Assembly: GCF_014196965.1 (NCBI RefSeq)
Contig: NZ_JACIEQ010000001.1
Coordinates: 1,116,001 to 1,180,000 of the forward strand
Length of the DNA: 64,000 nucleotides
Reading direction: 5' to 3'
Origin: Actibacterium naphthalenivorans
GTDB lineage: Bacteria > Pseudomonadota > Alphaproteobacteria > Rhodobacterales > Rhodobacteraceae
In this document: in pieces, positions 8,860-18,180 of the stretch
How positions within the stretch are numbered: the first letter of the stretch is position 1
How the letters are laid out: every line of letters begins with the position of its first letter
The notes under the pieces: model-generated
Told to the model about the DNA's origin: nothing
What the model saw: the letters and a program-made list of their open reading frames with translations, nothing else
Database searches by the model: none
Program-made: the position numbers and the translations under genes

Positions 8860-9359
8860 CAGCGTTTTCCCATCTTGGCGAACCGCTTCAGCAAACGCTC
8901 GCGTTTGATCCGCGACAGGCGGTCGAAATACATCCGGCCATCCAGGTGATCGATCTGGTGCTGCACCGACGTGGCCCAAAGATTGACGAAATCCCGTTCC
9001 TCGATCACGCCCTCGACGTTCAGGAACCGAACCGTCACCGCGCGCGGACGGGTGACGACGGCGGAAACGCCGGGCAGATTGGGGCTCGCCTCTTCATGCG
9101 CGCGCGGCTGGGCCGAGGCATGCAGGATTTCTGGGTTGGCCAGCCGCACCGCCCGGCCCCGTTCCTGAGAGCAATCGACAACCGCGAGCCGCAGCATCAC
9201 CCCGATCTGCGGCGCGCCCAGCCCATAACCGGGCATCGCATCCATGGTCTCCACCATATCGTTCCAGATCGCGCGAATCTCGTCGGTGATCCCGGCCACC
9301 GGGGCGGCGGGGGTTTTCAGCCGCTTGTCGGGCCAGGGGACGAAAGGCCGGACCGTCAC
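8859..9359 (-). CDS. Peptide deformylase-like protein with degenerate active site
   Basis: This 166-residue paralogue aligns end to end with the neighbouring deformylase but has lost key residues. Motif 1 is GYGLGAPQ (44-51), a slight variant. In motif 2 the metal-ligand Cys (EGCLS) is replaced: EEASPNLPG puts Ser92 at that position. In motif 3 the catalytic HExxH is HQIDH, with Gln135 in place of Glu, while both histidines (134, 138) remain. Normal hydrolysis of formyl groups is therefore unlikely. It overlaps def by 4 bp and fmt by 1 bp, so it is translated with them. A regulatory or ribosome-binding role is possible but not shown. Confidence 0.88.
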   Translation of the reverse strand: MTVRPFVPWPDKRLKTPAAPVAGITDEIRAIWNDMVETMDAMPGYGLGAPQIGVMLRLAVVDCSQERGRAVRLANPEILHASAQPRAHEEASPNLPGVSAVVTRPRAVTVRFLNVEGVIEERDFVNLWATSVQHQIDHLDGRMYFDRLSRIKRERLLKRFAKMGKR

Positions 9360-9877
9360 GCCCGCGCCCGTTCCCGCTTCAGCTTGACCATCTTTCGGGT
9401 GATCATCTGACGCTTCATCGGCTTGAGATAGTCGATGAACAGCTTGCCGTTCAGATGGTCGATTTCATGCTGCACGCAGGTCGCCCACAGGCCCTTGAAA
9501 TGCTCTTCGTGCTGTGCGCCGCTCGGGTCGATCCAGCGCACCTGCACCTCGGCGGGGCGGTCGACCTCGGCATATTGCTCGGGGATCGACAGGCAGCCTT
9601 CCTCATAGGTGTTCATGTCGTCCGACGCCCAGATGATTTCCGGGTTGAACAGGGCCATGGGGCGCGGCGCGGCGCCTTCTTCCTTGATGCAATCCATCAC
9701 CAGCAGCCGCTTGAGCACGCCGATCTGCGGCGCGGCAAGGCCGATGCCCGGCGCATCATACATGGTTTCCAGCATGTCGTCGGCCAGCGCGCGCAGCTCT
9801 GCGGTGATCTCGCCGACAGGCTCCGCCACCGTTTTCAGGCGCGGGTCGGGATGGATGAGGATCGGTCGAATTGTCAT
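9356..9877 (-). CDS. def: Peptide deformylase
   Basis: Def removes the formyl group from the N-terminal methionine of nascent proteins on the ribosome. The 173-residue protein has all three motifs intact: GIGLAAPQ (44-51), EEGCLSIPE with metal ligand Cys95, and QHEIDH with His137, catalytic Glu138 and His141. I place the start at MTIRPILIHPDPRL; twelve upstream in-frame codons do not resemble the family. It is the first gene of the def-paralogue-fmt group, which codes for both addition and removal of the formyl group. Confidence 0.97.
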   Translation of the reverse strand: MTIRPILIHPDPRLKTVAEPVGEITAELRALADDMLETMYDAPGIGLAAPQIGVLKRLLVMDCIKEEGAAPRPMALFNPEIIWASDDMNTYEEGCLSIPEQYAEVDRPAEVQVRWIDPSGAQHEEHFKGLWATCVQHEIDHLNGKLFIDYLKPMKRQMITRKMVKLKRERARA

Positions 9878-9974
9878 GCGCAGGGATGTAGGCCAAGGCG
9901 CGGCATTTCGCAACGTCCGTTAGGGCTTGCACCCGCGCAAGCGTCGGCTAGCTTGATCGAAAAAGGAGACAGGC

Positions 9975-11147
9975 ATGAATTTCGACGAGATCATCGATCG
10001 CCGCGGCACCCTTTGCGCCAAGTGGGACAAGATGGAGCAGATCTTCGGTGTCTCCGCCGATGACGGGCTGGCGATGTGGGTCGCCGATATGGATTTCCGC
10101 TCGCCCCAGTGCATTTCCGATGCGGTCCGCGCGCTGGCCGATGATGGCGTCTATGGTTATCTCGGCGTCGATGCGCCCTATCGCGATGCGATCTGCTGGT
10201 GGATGGAAAACCGCCACGGCTGGGCGGTCGATCCGTCATGGATTTTCGCCACGCATGGCCTCGTCAACGGCGTTGCCCTGTGCCTGAACGCCTTTACCGC
10301 ACCCGGCGACGGGGTGGTGCTGTTCACCCCGGTCTATCACGCCTTCGCGCGGGTCATCGCCGCGGCGGGGCGCGAGGTTGTGGAATGCCCGCTGGCCGTC
10401 GAGGGCGGCCGGTATGAAATGGATTTCAGCGCCTATGACGCACAGATGACCGGGGCGGAAAAGGTCGTTATCCTGTGTTCGCCACACAACCCCGGCGGGC
10501 GGGTCTGGACTCGGGATGAGCTTCAGGGGGTTGCCGATTTCGCCAAGCGACACGATCTGATCATCCTGTCCGACGAAATCCACCACGATCTGGTGCTCGC
10601 GGGCGCGAAACACATCCCGATGGCGCTGGTGGACATGTCGGTGAAAGACCGGCTGGTGATGCTGACCGCGCCATCCAAGACCTTCAACATCGCCGGAAGC
10701 CACACCGGCAATGTCATCATCGAGGATGCGGATCTGCGCGCCCGCTTCGCCGATACCATGGCCGCGCTGGGGATTTCCCCCAACATGTTCGGCATTCAGA
10801 TGACGACGGCGGCCTACAGCCCCGAAGGCGCCGAATGGGTGGACGCGCTGACCGCCTATCTGGCCGAGAATCAGCGGGTTTTCAACGCGGGCGTGAATGC
10901 CATTCCCGGCCTGTCGGCGATGGCGCTGGAGGCGACCTATCTGGCCTGGGTCGATTTCTCCGGCACCGGCATGGCGCCCGAAGAGTTCACCCGCCGGGTG
11001 GAGCAAGACGCGAAAATCGCCGCCAATCTGGGCACAACCTTCGGCACGGGTGGAGAGGCCTTCCTGCGCTTCAACCTGGGCATGCCGCGCACCCGCATTC
11101 ACGACGCGGTGGCGCGGCTGGAAAAGGCCTTCGGGGACCTGCAATAA
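9975..11147 (+). CDS. PatB/MalY-type PLP-dependent cystathionine beta-lyase / aminotransferase
   Basis: A 390-residue fold-type I PLP enzyme. It begins with the NFDEIIDRRGTLCAKWDKM segment typical of PatB/MalY, has MWVADMDF near residue 34, the cofactor site HNPGGR (171-176), SDEIHHDL (199-206) and the Schiff-base lysine Lys235 in APSKTFNIAG. PatB/MalY enzymes cleave cystathionine or cysteine conjugates, releasing a thiol, pyruvate and ammonia. The exact substrate is uncertain. It has its own ribosome site (AAAGGAGA) and is divergent from def. Confidence 0.88.
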   Translation: MNFDEIIDRRGTLCAKWDKMEQIFGVSADDGLAMWVADMDFRSPQCISDAVRALADDGVYGYLGVDAPYRDAICWWMENRHGWAVDPSWIFATHGLVNGVALCLNAFTAPGDGVVLFTPVYHAFARVIAAAGREVVECPLAVEGGRYEMDFSAYDAQMTGAEKVVILCSPHNPGGRVWTRDELQGVADFAKRHDLIILSDEIHHDLVLAGAKHIPMALVDMSVKDRLVMLTAPSKTFNIAGSHTGNVIIEDADLRARFADTMAALGISPNMFGIQMTTAAYSPEGAEWVDALTAYLAENQRVFNAGVNAIPGLSAMALEATYLAWVDFSGTGMAPEEFTRRVEQDAKIAANLGTTFGTGGEAFLRFNLGMPRTRIHDAVARLEKAFGDLQ

Positions 11148-11163
11148 GCGGTGTGAACGCCGT

Positions 11164-11511
11164 TCAGCGCGTCAGATAAGCCACCGGCGCATCCGGGTCG
11201 CGCACAAAATCCAGCGGCGCCTTGTCGACGGCGGGGGTGTTTCGCTTGAACTCGAACAGCAACTCGCCCTCTTCCTGCGACGATGCTACGATCAGCGCCT
11301 GATAGAGGTGCCGCGTGCCATCATAGACATCGACCAGCCCGCGCAGATGCGGCGCGACATCGGCATCGAGCGCGAAGCCGCGCGACCAGAATCGCAGCAC
11401 CGGATAGCTCTCGCCACCGGCACGCACCCGCAGGCGGTTCTTCTTTCTCAGCGCGGCCTTGCGCGCCTTTTCCAGACCCTCGCGGACCTCACTCGGCAGA
11501 AACTCGGACAT
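11164..11511 (-). CDS. Conserved hypothetical protein, 115 aa
   Basis: A small basic-to-neutral soluble protein starting MSEFLPSEVREGLEKARK and including RLRVRAGGESYPVLRFW, RGLVDVYDGTRHLYQALIV and a C-terminal DPDAPVAYLTR. The start is chosen because AAGGGATG precedes it; 28 upstream codons look like leader DNA. I see no signal peptide, membrane segment or catalytic motif. I do not recognise the family by name. It converges on the PatB-like gene and lies apart from the GST gene, so neighbours suggest no function. Confidence 0.7.
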   Translation of the reverse strand: MSEFLPSEVREGLEKARKAALRKKNRLRVRAGGESYPVLRFWSRGFALDADVAPHLRGLVDVYDGTRHLYQALIVASSQEEGELLFEFKRNTPAVDKAPLDFVRDPDAPVAYLTR

Positions 11512-11684
11512 GGCAGCATCCCTTCCGCGTCGAGGGTCGTCAAAAAGCCTCATTTCGTCAAGCAAACCCTTTTGCGGTTTCCGGTTTTTCACCAACGTGC
11601 GTTCATGCAGGGGATTAGCGCATTTTTGCCGGGTTTACCCAAGGTCTGCACAAACCTAGGTCAATCCCCGAAAAGGAGAGCGTG

Positions 11685-12674
11685 ATGGGATATCTGGAAA
11701 ACGGCACTTGGAACCCCGCCTGGTACGACACCAGGAAAAGCGGCGGCAGGTTCGAGCGCACGACGGCGGGGTTCCGCAACTGGATCACCCCCGACGGCAG
11801 CGCGGGGCCGAGCGGCACGGGCGGGTTTCCCGCCGAAAGCGGGCGCTACCATCTTTATGTTTCCTATGCCTGCCCCTGGGCCCACCGCACCCTGATTTTC
11901 CGGGCCCTGAAGGACTTGCAGGATCATATCAGCGTTTCCGTCGTCCACCCCGACATGCTGAACGACGGCTGGACCTTCGCAGCCGATTTCCCCGGCGCGA
12001 CCGGCGATACGCTCTATGGCCTGCCCTTCCTGCGTGACATCTATACGAAAGCCGTGCCCGACGTGTCGGGCCGCGTCACGGTGCCGGTGCTCTGGGACAA
12101 GCAGCGCGAAACGATCGTCTCCAACGAATCGTCCGAGATCATCCGCATGTTCAACAGCGCCTTCAACGGGCTGACCGGCAACACAGGTGACTTCTGGCCC
12201 GAACCGCTGCGCGCCGGGATCGAAACGGTGAACGCCCGCGTCTACGACAAGATCAACAACGGCGTTTACAAATCCGGCTTCGCGACCACGCAAAGCGCCT
12301 ATGACAGCGCCGTCACCGACCTGTTCGACGGGCTCGACTGGCTGGAACAGCGGCTTTCCACGCATCGCTACCTGATGGGCGACCGCGTGACAGAGGCCGA
12401 CTGGCGGCTGTTCACCACGCTGGTGCGGTTCGATCCGGTCTATCACCTGCATTTCAAGTGCAACCGCAAGCGCCTGATCGACTACCCCAACCTCTGGGCC
12501 TATACGCGCGAGCTGTATCAATGGCCCGGCGTTGCGAACACTGTTCACTTCGATCATATCGTCCGCCATTATCACTTTAGCCACGACATGATAAATCCCA
12601 ACCGCATCATTCCGATCAACCCGGTGCTCGACTGGGCGGCGCCGCATGGCCGCGAAACGCTGAAAGCCGCCTGA
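11685..12674 (+). CDS. Glutathionyl-hydroquinone reductase (Xi-class glutathione transferase)
   Basis: A 329-residue protein related to E. coli YqjG and fungal ECM4. These enzymes reduce glutathionyl-hydroquinones, releasing glutathione by attack of an active-site cysteine. The motif YACPWAHRTLIFRALK gives Cys63 followed by PWAHR, the Xi-class signature, and the C-terminal helical domain includes MGDRVTEADWRLFTTLVRFDPVYHLHFKCNR, which is also diagnostic. The ATG at 11685 follows AAAAGGAGAG; a GTG one codon upstream is possible. A role in quinone detoxification is inferred from the family. Confidence 0.92.
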   Translation: MGYLENGTWNPAWYDTRKSGGRFERTTAGFRNWITPDGSAGPSGTGGFPAESGRYHLYVSYACPWAHRTLIFRALKDLQDHISVSVVHPDMLNDGWTFAADFPGATGDTLYGLPFLRDIYTKAVPDVSGRVTVPVLWDKQRETIVSNESSEIIRMFNSAFNGLTGNTGDFWPEPLRAGIETVNARVYDKINNGVYKSGFATTQSAYDSAVTDLFDGLDWLEQRLSTHRYLMGDRVTEADWRLFTTLVRFDPVYHLHFKCNRKRLIDYPNLWAYTRELYQWPGVANTVHFDHIVRHYHFSHDMINPNRIIPINPVLDWAAPHGRETLKAA

Positions 12675-12733
12675 GCGGTTGCCAGCCCCCGCGACATCGC
12701 TAAGGTTCGCCGGACCTGAACCCGGAGAACCCG

Positions 12734-13909
12734 ATGCGCCTGATCCTGCCACTCTTGGCCAGCCTTCTGTCCGCCCCGCTGGCCCATGCCGCCACCCCCT
12801 GCGGCGGCAGTTTCGGCAGCTTTCTGTCGGGCCTGAAGAAAGAGGCGGTGGCGATGGGCCACAGCCCCGCCAGCGTCGACCGCTTCCTGGCGCCCGTGCG
12901 ACACGATCCCCGAACCCTGCGCGCCGATCGGGCACAGGGCGTGTTTCAGCTTGATTTCATCACCTTCTCGCGCCGGGTGATCAGCCAGAACCGCATCGAC
13001 AACGGCAAGCGCAACGCCCAGAAATGGGCGCGGGTCTTCGACAGGATCGAGCGTGACTACGGGGTCTCGCGCGGGGTGCTTCTGGCCTTCTGGGCGCTGG
13101 AAACCGATTACGGCGCGGTGCAGGGCGATTTCAACACGCTCAATTCGCTGGTGACGCTGGCCCATGATTGCCGCCGCCCCGAACTGTTCCGCCCGCAGAT
13201 CTTTGCCGCGCTCACCCTGTTCGAAAAGGGCGAGTTCGACCCGGCCACAACCACCGGCGCCTGGGCCGGAGAGATCGGCATGGTGCAGATGCTGCCGGGC
13301 GACATCCTGGAAAACGGTGTCGATGGCGATGGCGACGGCCATGTCAGCCTGAAGACCTCGCCGCCCGATGCGCTGATGTCGGGGGCGAACATGCTGCGCG
13401 ATCTGGGCTGGCGCGCGGGCGAGCCGTGGTTGCAAGAGATCGTTGTGCCCCCGACCCTCGACTGGGCGAAGACCGGGCTGAACCACAAGATGCGCGTGGA
13501 CGACTGGGCAAGGCTGGGCATCCGGCCGCGCACGGGCACATTCGGGCCGGGCAACCTGCCCGCTTCGGTGCTGTTGCCGATGGGGCGCAACGGGCCGGCC
13601 TTCCTCGCCTATCCGAATTTCGACATCTATTTCGAATGGAACAAAAGCTTCGTCTACGTCACCACCGCCGCCTATTTCGCCACCCGGCTGGAAGGCGCCC
13701 CGGTATTCAACGCAGGCACGCCCGAGCCGGGGCTGACCGGCCCGCAGTTGAAGGCGCTGCAGCAAAAGCTGACCGCGCACGGGCATGATGTTGGCGGGAT
13801 CGACGGCATCCTGGGCGCCAAGACGCGCGACGCGGTTCAGGCAGAGCAATCGCGGCTGGGCCTGCCGGCCGACGCCTGGCCGACGCCGGCGCTTCTGAAC
13901 CGGCTCTGA
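12734..13909 (+). CDS. Lytic murein transglycosylase, MltB type, with peptidoglycan-binding domain
   Basis: A 391-residue periplasmic enzyme that cleaves the MurNAc-GlcNAc bond of peptidoglycan to leave 1,6-anhydro ends. It has a Sec signal peptide (cleavage likely after AHA near residue 19), an SLT_2 catalytic domain with Glu123 in FWALETDYGAVQ, the downstream GEIGMVQMLPGDIL and FLAYPNFDIYFEWNKSF segments, and a C-terminal PG_binding_1 domain from about 337 (LKALQQKLTAHGHDVGGIDG). No lipobox is seen, so it is probably soluble. It stands alone between the GST gene and smc. Confidence 0.93.
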   Translation: MRLILPLLASLLSAPLAHAATPCGGSFGSFLSGLKKEAVAMGHSPASVDRFLAPVRHDPRTLRADRAQGVFQLDFITFSRRVISQNRIDNGKRNAQKWARVFDRIERDYGVSRGVLLAFWALETDYGAVQGDFNTLNSLVTLAHDCRRPELFRPQIFAALTLFEKGEFDPATTTGAWAGEIGMVQMLPGDILENGVDGDGDGHVSLKTSPPDALMSGANMLRDLGWRAGEPWLQEIVVPPTLDWAKTGLNHKMRVDDWARLGIRPRTGTFGPGNLPASVLLPMGRNGPAFLAYPNFDIYFEWNKSFVYVTTAAYFATRLEGAPVFNAGTPEPGLTGPQLKALQQKLTAHGHDVGGIDGILGAKTRDAVQAEQSRLGLPADAWPTPALLNRL

Positions 13910-13953
13910 CCCGCTGCTTGTCGGCCCTGACAGGCTTTCTCGCCCGCCCCGCG

Positions 13954-16900
13954 TCAGGCCACCAGCTGCTCGGCCTTTTTCAGATCCACCGACACCAGTT
14001 GGCTGACCCCCTGTTCGGCCATGGTGACGCCGAACAGACGGTCCATCCGGCTCATCGTCACGGCATGGTGGGTGATGACCAGAAACCGCGTGTCGGCGCG
14101 GTGGGCCATCTCGTCCAGCAGGTCGCAGAACCGGGTGACGTTGGCGTCATCCAGCGGTGCGTCCACCTCGTCCAGCACGCAGATCGGGGCCGGGTTGGCC
14201 AGAAACACCGCAAAGATCAGCGCCATCGCCGTCAGCGTCTGTTCACCGCCCGACAATAGCGAAAGCGTGGCCAGCTTCTTGCCCGGCGGCTGGCACATGA
14301 TCTCCAGCCCCGCTTCCAGCGGATCGTCGGATTCCACCAGCACCAGCTTGGCCTCGCCGCCGCCGAAAAGATGCGTGAAGAGCAGGGAAAAATTGCTGTT
14401 CACCTGTTCGAACGCGGTCAGCAGGCGTTCACGCCCTTCGCGGTTCAGGCTGGCGATGCCGCTGCGCAGCGCCTTGATCGCCTCTTCCAGATCCCGCTTT
14501 TCATTGACCAGCGTGTCATGTTCCTCCTGCACCTCTTTCGCATCTTCCTCGGCGCGCAGGTTGACCGCGCCCAAGGCATCGCGCTGGCGCTTCAGGCGGT
14601 TCACGTCATGCTCGATACTCTCTGCCGACGGCATCCGCTCGGGATCGGCCTCCAGGCTTTGCAACAGCGCGTCCGGGGTAATGTCCTGCTCTTCCTCGAT
14701 GCGCAGCGCGGCCTGGCTGACCGTGGCGCGGGCGGCATCGGCGCGCGCTTCGGCGCGGGCGCGGGCCTCGCGCGCCTCCGAGGCGGCGCGTTCGGTCTCG
14801 CGCTCGGCCACCGTCGCCTCGCGCAGGGCGGTTTCGCCCTCGGCCAGCGCATCGGCGGCCTTCTGACGCCGGGCCTCCGCCGCGGCGATGGCGCTCGCCA
14901 GTTCGGCGCGTTTGGCGGCGATCTCCTCCGGCGCGGCGGCGGCGCCTTTCAAATCGGCCTCAGAGCTTTCCTTGCGCTCGGCCAGCTCGCTGATGCGTTT
15001 GCCGGCCGTTTCCAGCCGGTGGCGCCAGCCGCTCAGCTCCTTCGTTACCTCCTGCCGGCGCTTCGTGCGCGCCTCACCCTCTCGGCGCAGCTCATCATGG
15101 GCCGAGCGTTTGGCGAGCATCGTCATCCGCGCCGCCTCGACCGTCATCCGCACATCTTCGACCTCGGCCCGGGCGCTGTCCAGATCGCCCAGTTCGGCCA
15201 CCGCCGCCTCGGCCTCTTTCTGGCGGGCGCGGGCGGCCATCGCCTCTTCCTCGTGGCGGGCGACGGCCAGTTGCGCGCTTTCCAGCTTGGTTCCGGCGAT
15301 CGAGCGATCGGCCTCCACCCGCGACAACGCCCGCCCGGTATCGGCCACCAGACGGTCGGCGTCGCGGCGGGCCTGGCGCGCCAGACGGTCAGCCTCGGTC
15401 AGGTCGGCCAGCCGCTTTTTCAGAACCTCATGCGCCTGCGCAGCACCGGCGGCGCGGGCGGCGGCCTCTTCCAGATCGCGCTTGAGCTCGACCAGGCGAT
15501 TGAGCTGCTGCAGGCGCAGCGCGGCGGCGGAGGGCGCATCCTCGGCGCCGGCGCGAAACCCGTCCCAGCGCCACAGATCACCCTCGACGCTGACCAGCCG
15601 TTGCCCCGGCTTCAGATGCGGCTGCAGGCGCGCGCCATCCGCCGGATCGACCAGCCCGATCTGCGCCATGCGGCGGGCCATCACGCCCGGTGCGGTCACA
15701 TGGGCCGAAAGCGGCGTGGCCCCTTCCGGCAACGGCTGCGACGCGTTGTAGCCGGGCAAAAGCACCCAGCCGGAGGGCGCGTCCGGCGTGATCTCGGGGA
15801 TGCGCAGATCATCGCCCAGCGCCGCGCCGAGCGCCTTTTCATACCCCGGCGCCACCCGGAACCGATCAAGGATCTGGCCCCCTTCGGCCGTGTCGCGATC
15901 GACAAGCCGGGCCAGCGCCGCCACCTCGGCCCGCAGGGCGCTGGCCTCGCCCTCGGCCTCGGAATGACCGGCGCGGGCGTCTGCCTCGCGCGCCTGTGTG
16001 TCGGCGCGGGCCTGATCGGCCTGCACCAGCGTGGCCTCGGCGTTTTCGGCGGTGCGCACAGCCTCGGCCTGCGCCGCCTCGGCCGCCGCGACCTCTTCGG
16101 CCGATCGGGCAAGCGCCGCCTCGGCCTGCGCCACGGTCGCACGGGCGCGCCCGGCCTCGGCCTCGTTCTTGGCGAGCGTCCGGGTGACATCTTCCATCAG
16201 GCGATGCGCCGAATGGTGCCGGGCGGCCAGCCGCGCCACATCCTCCGTCAGGGCCGACAGAGCCGTTTCGCGGTCTTGCAGAACCTGCGCCGCCTCTTGC
16301 GCCGTCGCAGCGGCCGTCTCCAGCGCGGCGTCATGACCATCGCTCAGCTTTTCAAGCTGCGCCTGTTCCCATTCCAGCTTGCCGATGGTCTCACCGGCAT
16401 CGCGGTTCAGCCCGGCCTCGCGCTCCATGTCGCGGGTGAGCTGACCGATGCGGGCGGTCAGGGTCTCGATGGTCTTCCGGGCGCGCGCCTCCTGATCGTT
16501 CAGCGTGTCGTGCTGCACCTGCAGACGTTGCAGCACGGCGGCGGCGATCGCCTCTTCCTCGCGGCGGGCGGGCAGCTTGTCATCTGCCTCCTGCCGCAGC
16601 TTCGCGGCCTGGCGCACCGCCGCCTCGGCCTGCGCCGCGGCCTTCGTTCGCTCGGTCAGTTCGGCCTCGGTGCCCGCGCGGGCCTCGTCGGCCTCTTTCC
16701 AGCGACGATAGAGCAACAGCCCCTCGGCCCTGCGCAGGCTTTCACCGATCTCGCGATAGCGGGCGGCCTGCCGGGCCTGCCGGGCGAGCTGCGTCAGATG
16801 GCCGGCAAGCTGTTCGACCACGTCATCCACGCGGGTAAGGTTGGCCTCTGCCCCCTTGAGCTTCAGCTCGGCCTCGTGTCGGCGCTGGTACAGGCCGGAA

Positions 16901-17409
16901 ATCCCGGCGGCCTCTTCCAGAATGCGCCGCCGCGCCTTGGGCTTGGCGTTGATCAGCTCTGCGATCTGCCCCTGCCGCACCAGCGCCGGGGAATGCGCCC
17001 CCGTCGAGGCGTCGGCGAACAGCATCTGCACATCGCGGGCGCGAACGTCCCTGGTGTTGGCCTTGTAGGCCGATCCGGCATCGCGGGTGATCCGCCGCAC
17101 GATCTCCAGCGCATCGTGATCGTTGAACCCGGCGGGCGCCAGCCGCTCGGTATTGTCGATGGTCAGACTGACCTCTGCGAAGTTGCGCGCGGGCCGCGTG
17201 GCGGCGCCGGCAAAGATCACATCCTCCATCCCGCCGCCGCGCATCGCGGTCGGGCGGTTTTCGCCCATCACCCAGCGCAGCGCCTCGAGCAGGTTGGACT
17301 TGCCGCAGCCGTTGGGGCCAACCACGCCTGTCAGCCCCTCGGCGATCACGAGATCGGTGGGGTCAACAAAGCTTTTGAAGCCGTTGAGTCTGAGGCGGGT
17401 AAAGCGCAA
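13954..17409 (-). CDS. smc: Chromosome segregation protein SMC
   Basis: SMC forms the ring ATPase of condensin with ScpA/ScpB, organising and segregating the chromosome. The 1151-residue protein has the Walker A site GPNGCGKSN at 31-39, two long coiled coils rich in Ala, Glu and Arg, a hinge around 500-640 containing GWVLLPGYNASQPLPEGATPL, and the C-terminal head with signature LSGGEQ (1052-1057) and Walker B ending VLDEVDAPLDDANV. The length is normal. It converges on the MltB-type gene. scpA and scpB are not in this window. Confidence 0.97.
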   Translation of the reverse strand: MRFTRLRLNGFKSFVDPTDLVIAEGLTGVVGPNGCGKSNLLEALRWVMGENRPTAMRGGGMEDVIFAGAATRPARNFAEVSLTIDNTERLAPAGFNDHDALEIVRRITRDAGSAYKANTRDVRARDVQMLFADASTGAHSPALVRQGQIAELINAKPKARRRILEEAAGISGLYQRRHEAELKLKGAEANLTRVDDVVEQLAGHLTQLARQARQAARYREIGESLRRAEGLLLYRRWKEADEARAGTEAELTERTKAAAQAEAAVRQAAKLRQEADDKLPARREEEAIAAAVLQRLQVQHDTLNDQEARARKTIETLTARIGQLTRDMEREAGLNRDAGETIGKLEWEQAQLEKLSDGHDAALETAAATAQEAAQVLQDRETALSALTEDVARLAARHHSAHRLMEDVTRTLAKNEAEAGRARATVAQAEAALARSAEEVAAAEAAQAEAVRTAENAEATLVQADQARADTQAREADARAGHSEAEGEASALRAEVAALARLVDRDTAEGGQILDRFRVAPGYEKALGAALGDDLRIPEITPDAPSGWVLLPGYNASQPLPEGATPLSAHVTAPGVMARRMAQIGLVDPADGARLQPHLKPGQRLVSVEGDLWRWDGFRAGAEDAPSAAALRLQQLNRLVELKRDLEEAAARAAGAAQAHEVLKKRLADLTEADRLARQARRDADRLVADTGRALSRVEADRSIAGTKLESAQLAVARHEEEAMAARARQKEAEAAVAELGDLDSARAEVEDVRMTVEAARMTMLAKRSAHDELRREGEARTKRRQEVTKELSGWRHRLETAGKRISELAERKESSEADLKGAAAAPEEIAAKRAELASAIAAAEARRQKAADALAEGETALREATVAERETERAASEAREARARAEARADAARATVSQAALRIEEEQDITPDALLQSLEADPERMPSAESIEHDVNRLKRQRDALGAVNLRAEEDAKEVQEEHDTLVNEKRDLEEAIKALRSGIASLNREGRERLLTAFEQVNSNFSLLFTHLFGGGEAKLVLVESDDPLEAGLEIMCQPPGKKLATLSLLSGGEQTLTAMALIFAVFLANPAPICVLDEVDAPLDDANVTRFCDLLDEMAHRADTRFLVITHHAVTMSRMDRLFGVTMAEQGVSQLVSVDLKKAEQLVA

Positions 17410-17602
17410 CTGCGGGCGTCCGTGATTCCAAGAAGTCTCAAATCCTTTGGGTTGTGGCCCCGCAAGTCAAGCAAAGACCACCGTATCTGCGCGCCAATCG
17501 GCGGTTTTCCACAATATATCGATGAAACTCACGCATGTTGTTGGCTCGCTTTACGTTACGGCAGCGCGACAGTTTTTCATTGGCCCGGTCCGGGGTGTGC
17601 GG

Positions 17603-17616
17603 GTTAAGAAATTAAC
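17603..17616. promoter_or_regulatory. AT-rich inverted repeat in the smc-GNAT intergenic region
   Basis: GTTAA (17603-17607) and TTAAC (17612-17616) flank GAAA, and another TTAA follows four bases later, in a GC-rich neighbourhood. This AT-rich patch lies about 34 bases before the GNAT start and is a plausible promoter core. The spacing is 4, not the 7 bases required for a CtrA box. Confidence 0.3.
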
Positions 17617-17649
17617 AGTTTAAAGTCAGTGCCTTGGGGGCATTTCAGG

Positions 17650-18180
17650 ATGAGCATCAAGATCCGGACCGAAAGCCCGCTGACACCGGACAGCCGCCGC
17701 CTGATCGACGAAAGCGAAGCCGCGTTGCGCGCGGTTTTTCCGCCCGAGGAATGTTTCAGCTTTTCGGCCGAGGAACTGGCCATGCCCAACACCCAGTTCC
17801 TGGTCGCCCGCCTGAACGGGCAGGCGCATGGCTGCGTCGCGCTTGTCGATCAGGTGTTCTATGGCGAGGTCAAAAGGCTGTTCGTCGCGCCCGAGGCGCG
17901 CGGGCTTGGCCTGGCGCGGGCCCTCATGTCAGCGCTTGAGGCGGCGGCCGAGGATATCGGCCTGACCTGCCTGCGCCTGGAAACCGGGCACGCGCTGACC
18001 GAGGCGGTGAACCTGTACCGAACCATGGGCTTTTACGTGTGCGACGCGTTCGGTGACTACCCCGATATCCCGTCGAACCTGTTTCTTGGGAAATCCATCG
18101 GAAGTTTTGTCAGACAGGGTTCGGGCAAAACAGCTTTGCCCGCATCAGGGCCGGATCACCGCCGAAGCTTCCCGGAATGA
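17650..18180 (+). CDS. GNAT family N-acetyltransferase
   Basis: A 176-residue protein with the acetyl-CoA loop in VKRLFVAPEARGLGLARALMSALEAAAEDIG and the late GNAT segment LYRTMGFYVCDAFGDYPD. GNAT enzymes acetylate amines on small molecules or proteins; this subgroup resembles PhnO/MarR-associated acetyltransferases, but the substrate is unknown. About the last 24 residues, after GKSIG, are encoded by DNA that is antisense to the end of the lipoprotein gene at 18110-18412, so the two genes overlap tail to tail by 71 bp. That tail does not look conserved. Confidence 0.85.
   Translation: MSIKIRTESPLTPDSRRLIDESEAALRAVFPPEECFSFSAEELAMPNTQFLVARLNGQAHGCVALVDQVFYGEVKRLFVAPEARGLGLARALMSALEAAAEDIGLTCLRLETGHALTEAVNLYRTMGFYVCDAFGDYPDIPSNLFLGKSIGSFVRQGSGKTALPASGPDHRRSFPE

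Noticed and set aside
14371-17607. 1078-codon open frame antisense to smc
   Set aside because: It is a shadow of the smc gene, caused by high GC in third positions. The residue pattern lacks any domain and the opposite strand has intact SMC motifs.
17603-17623. TTAA repeats in the smc-GNAT gap as a CtrA box
   Set aside because: Spacings are 4 bases (and 12 for the outer pair), not the required 7.
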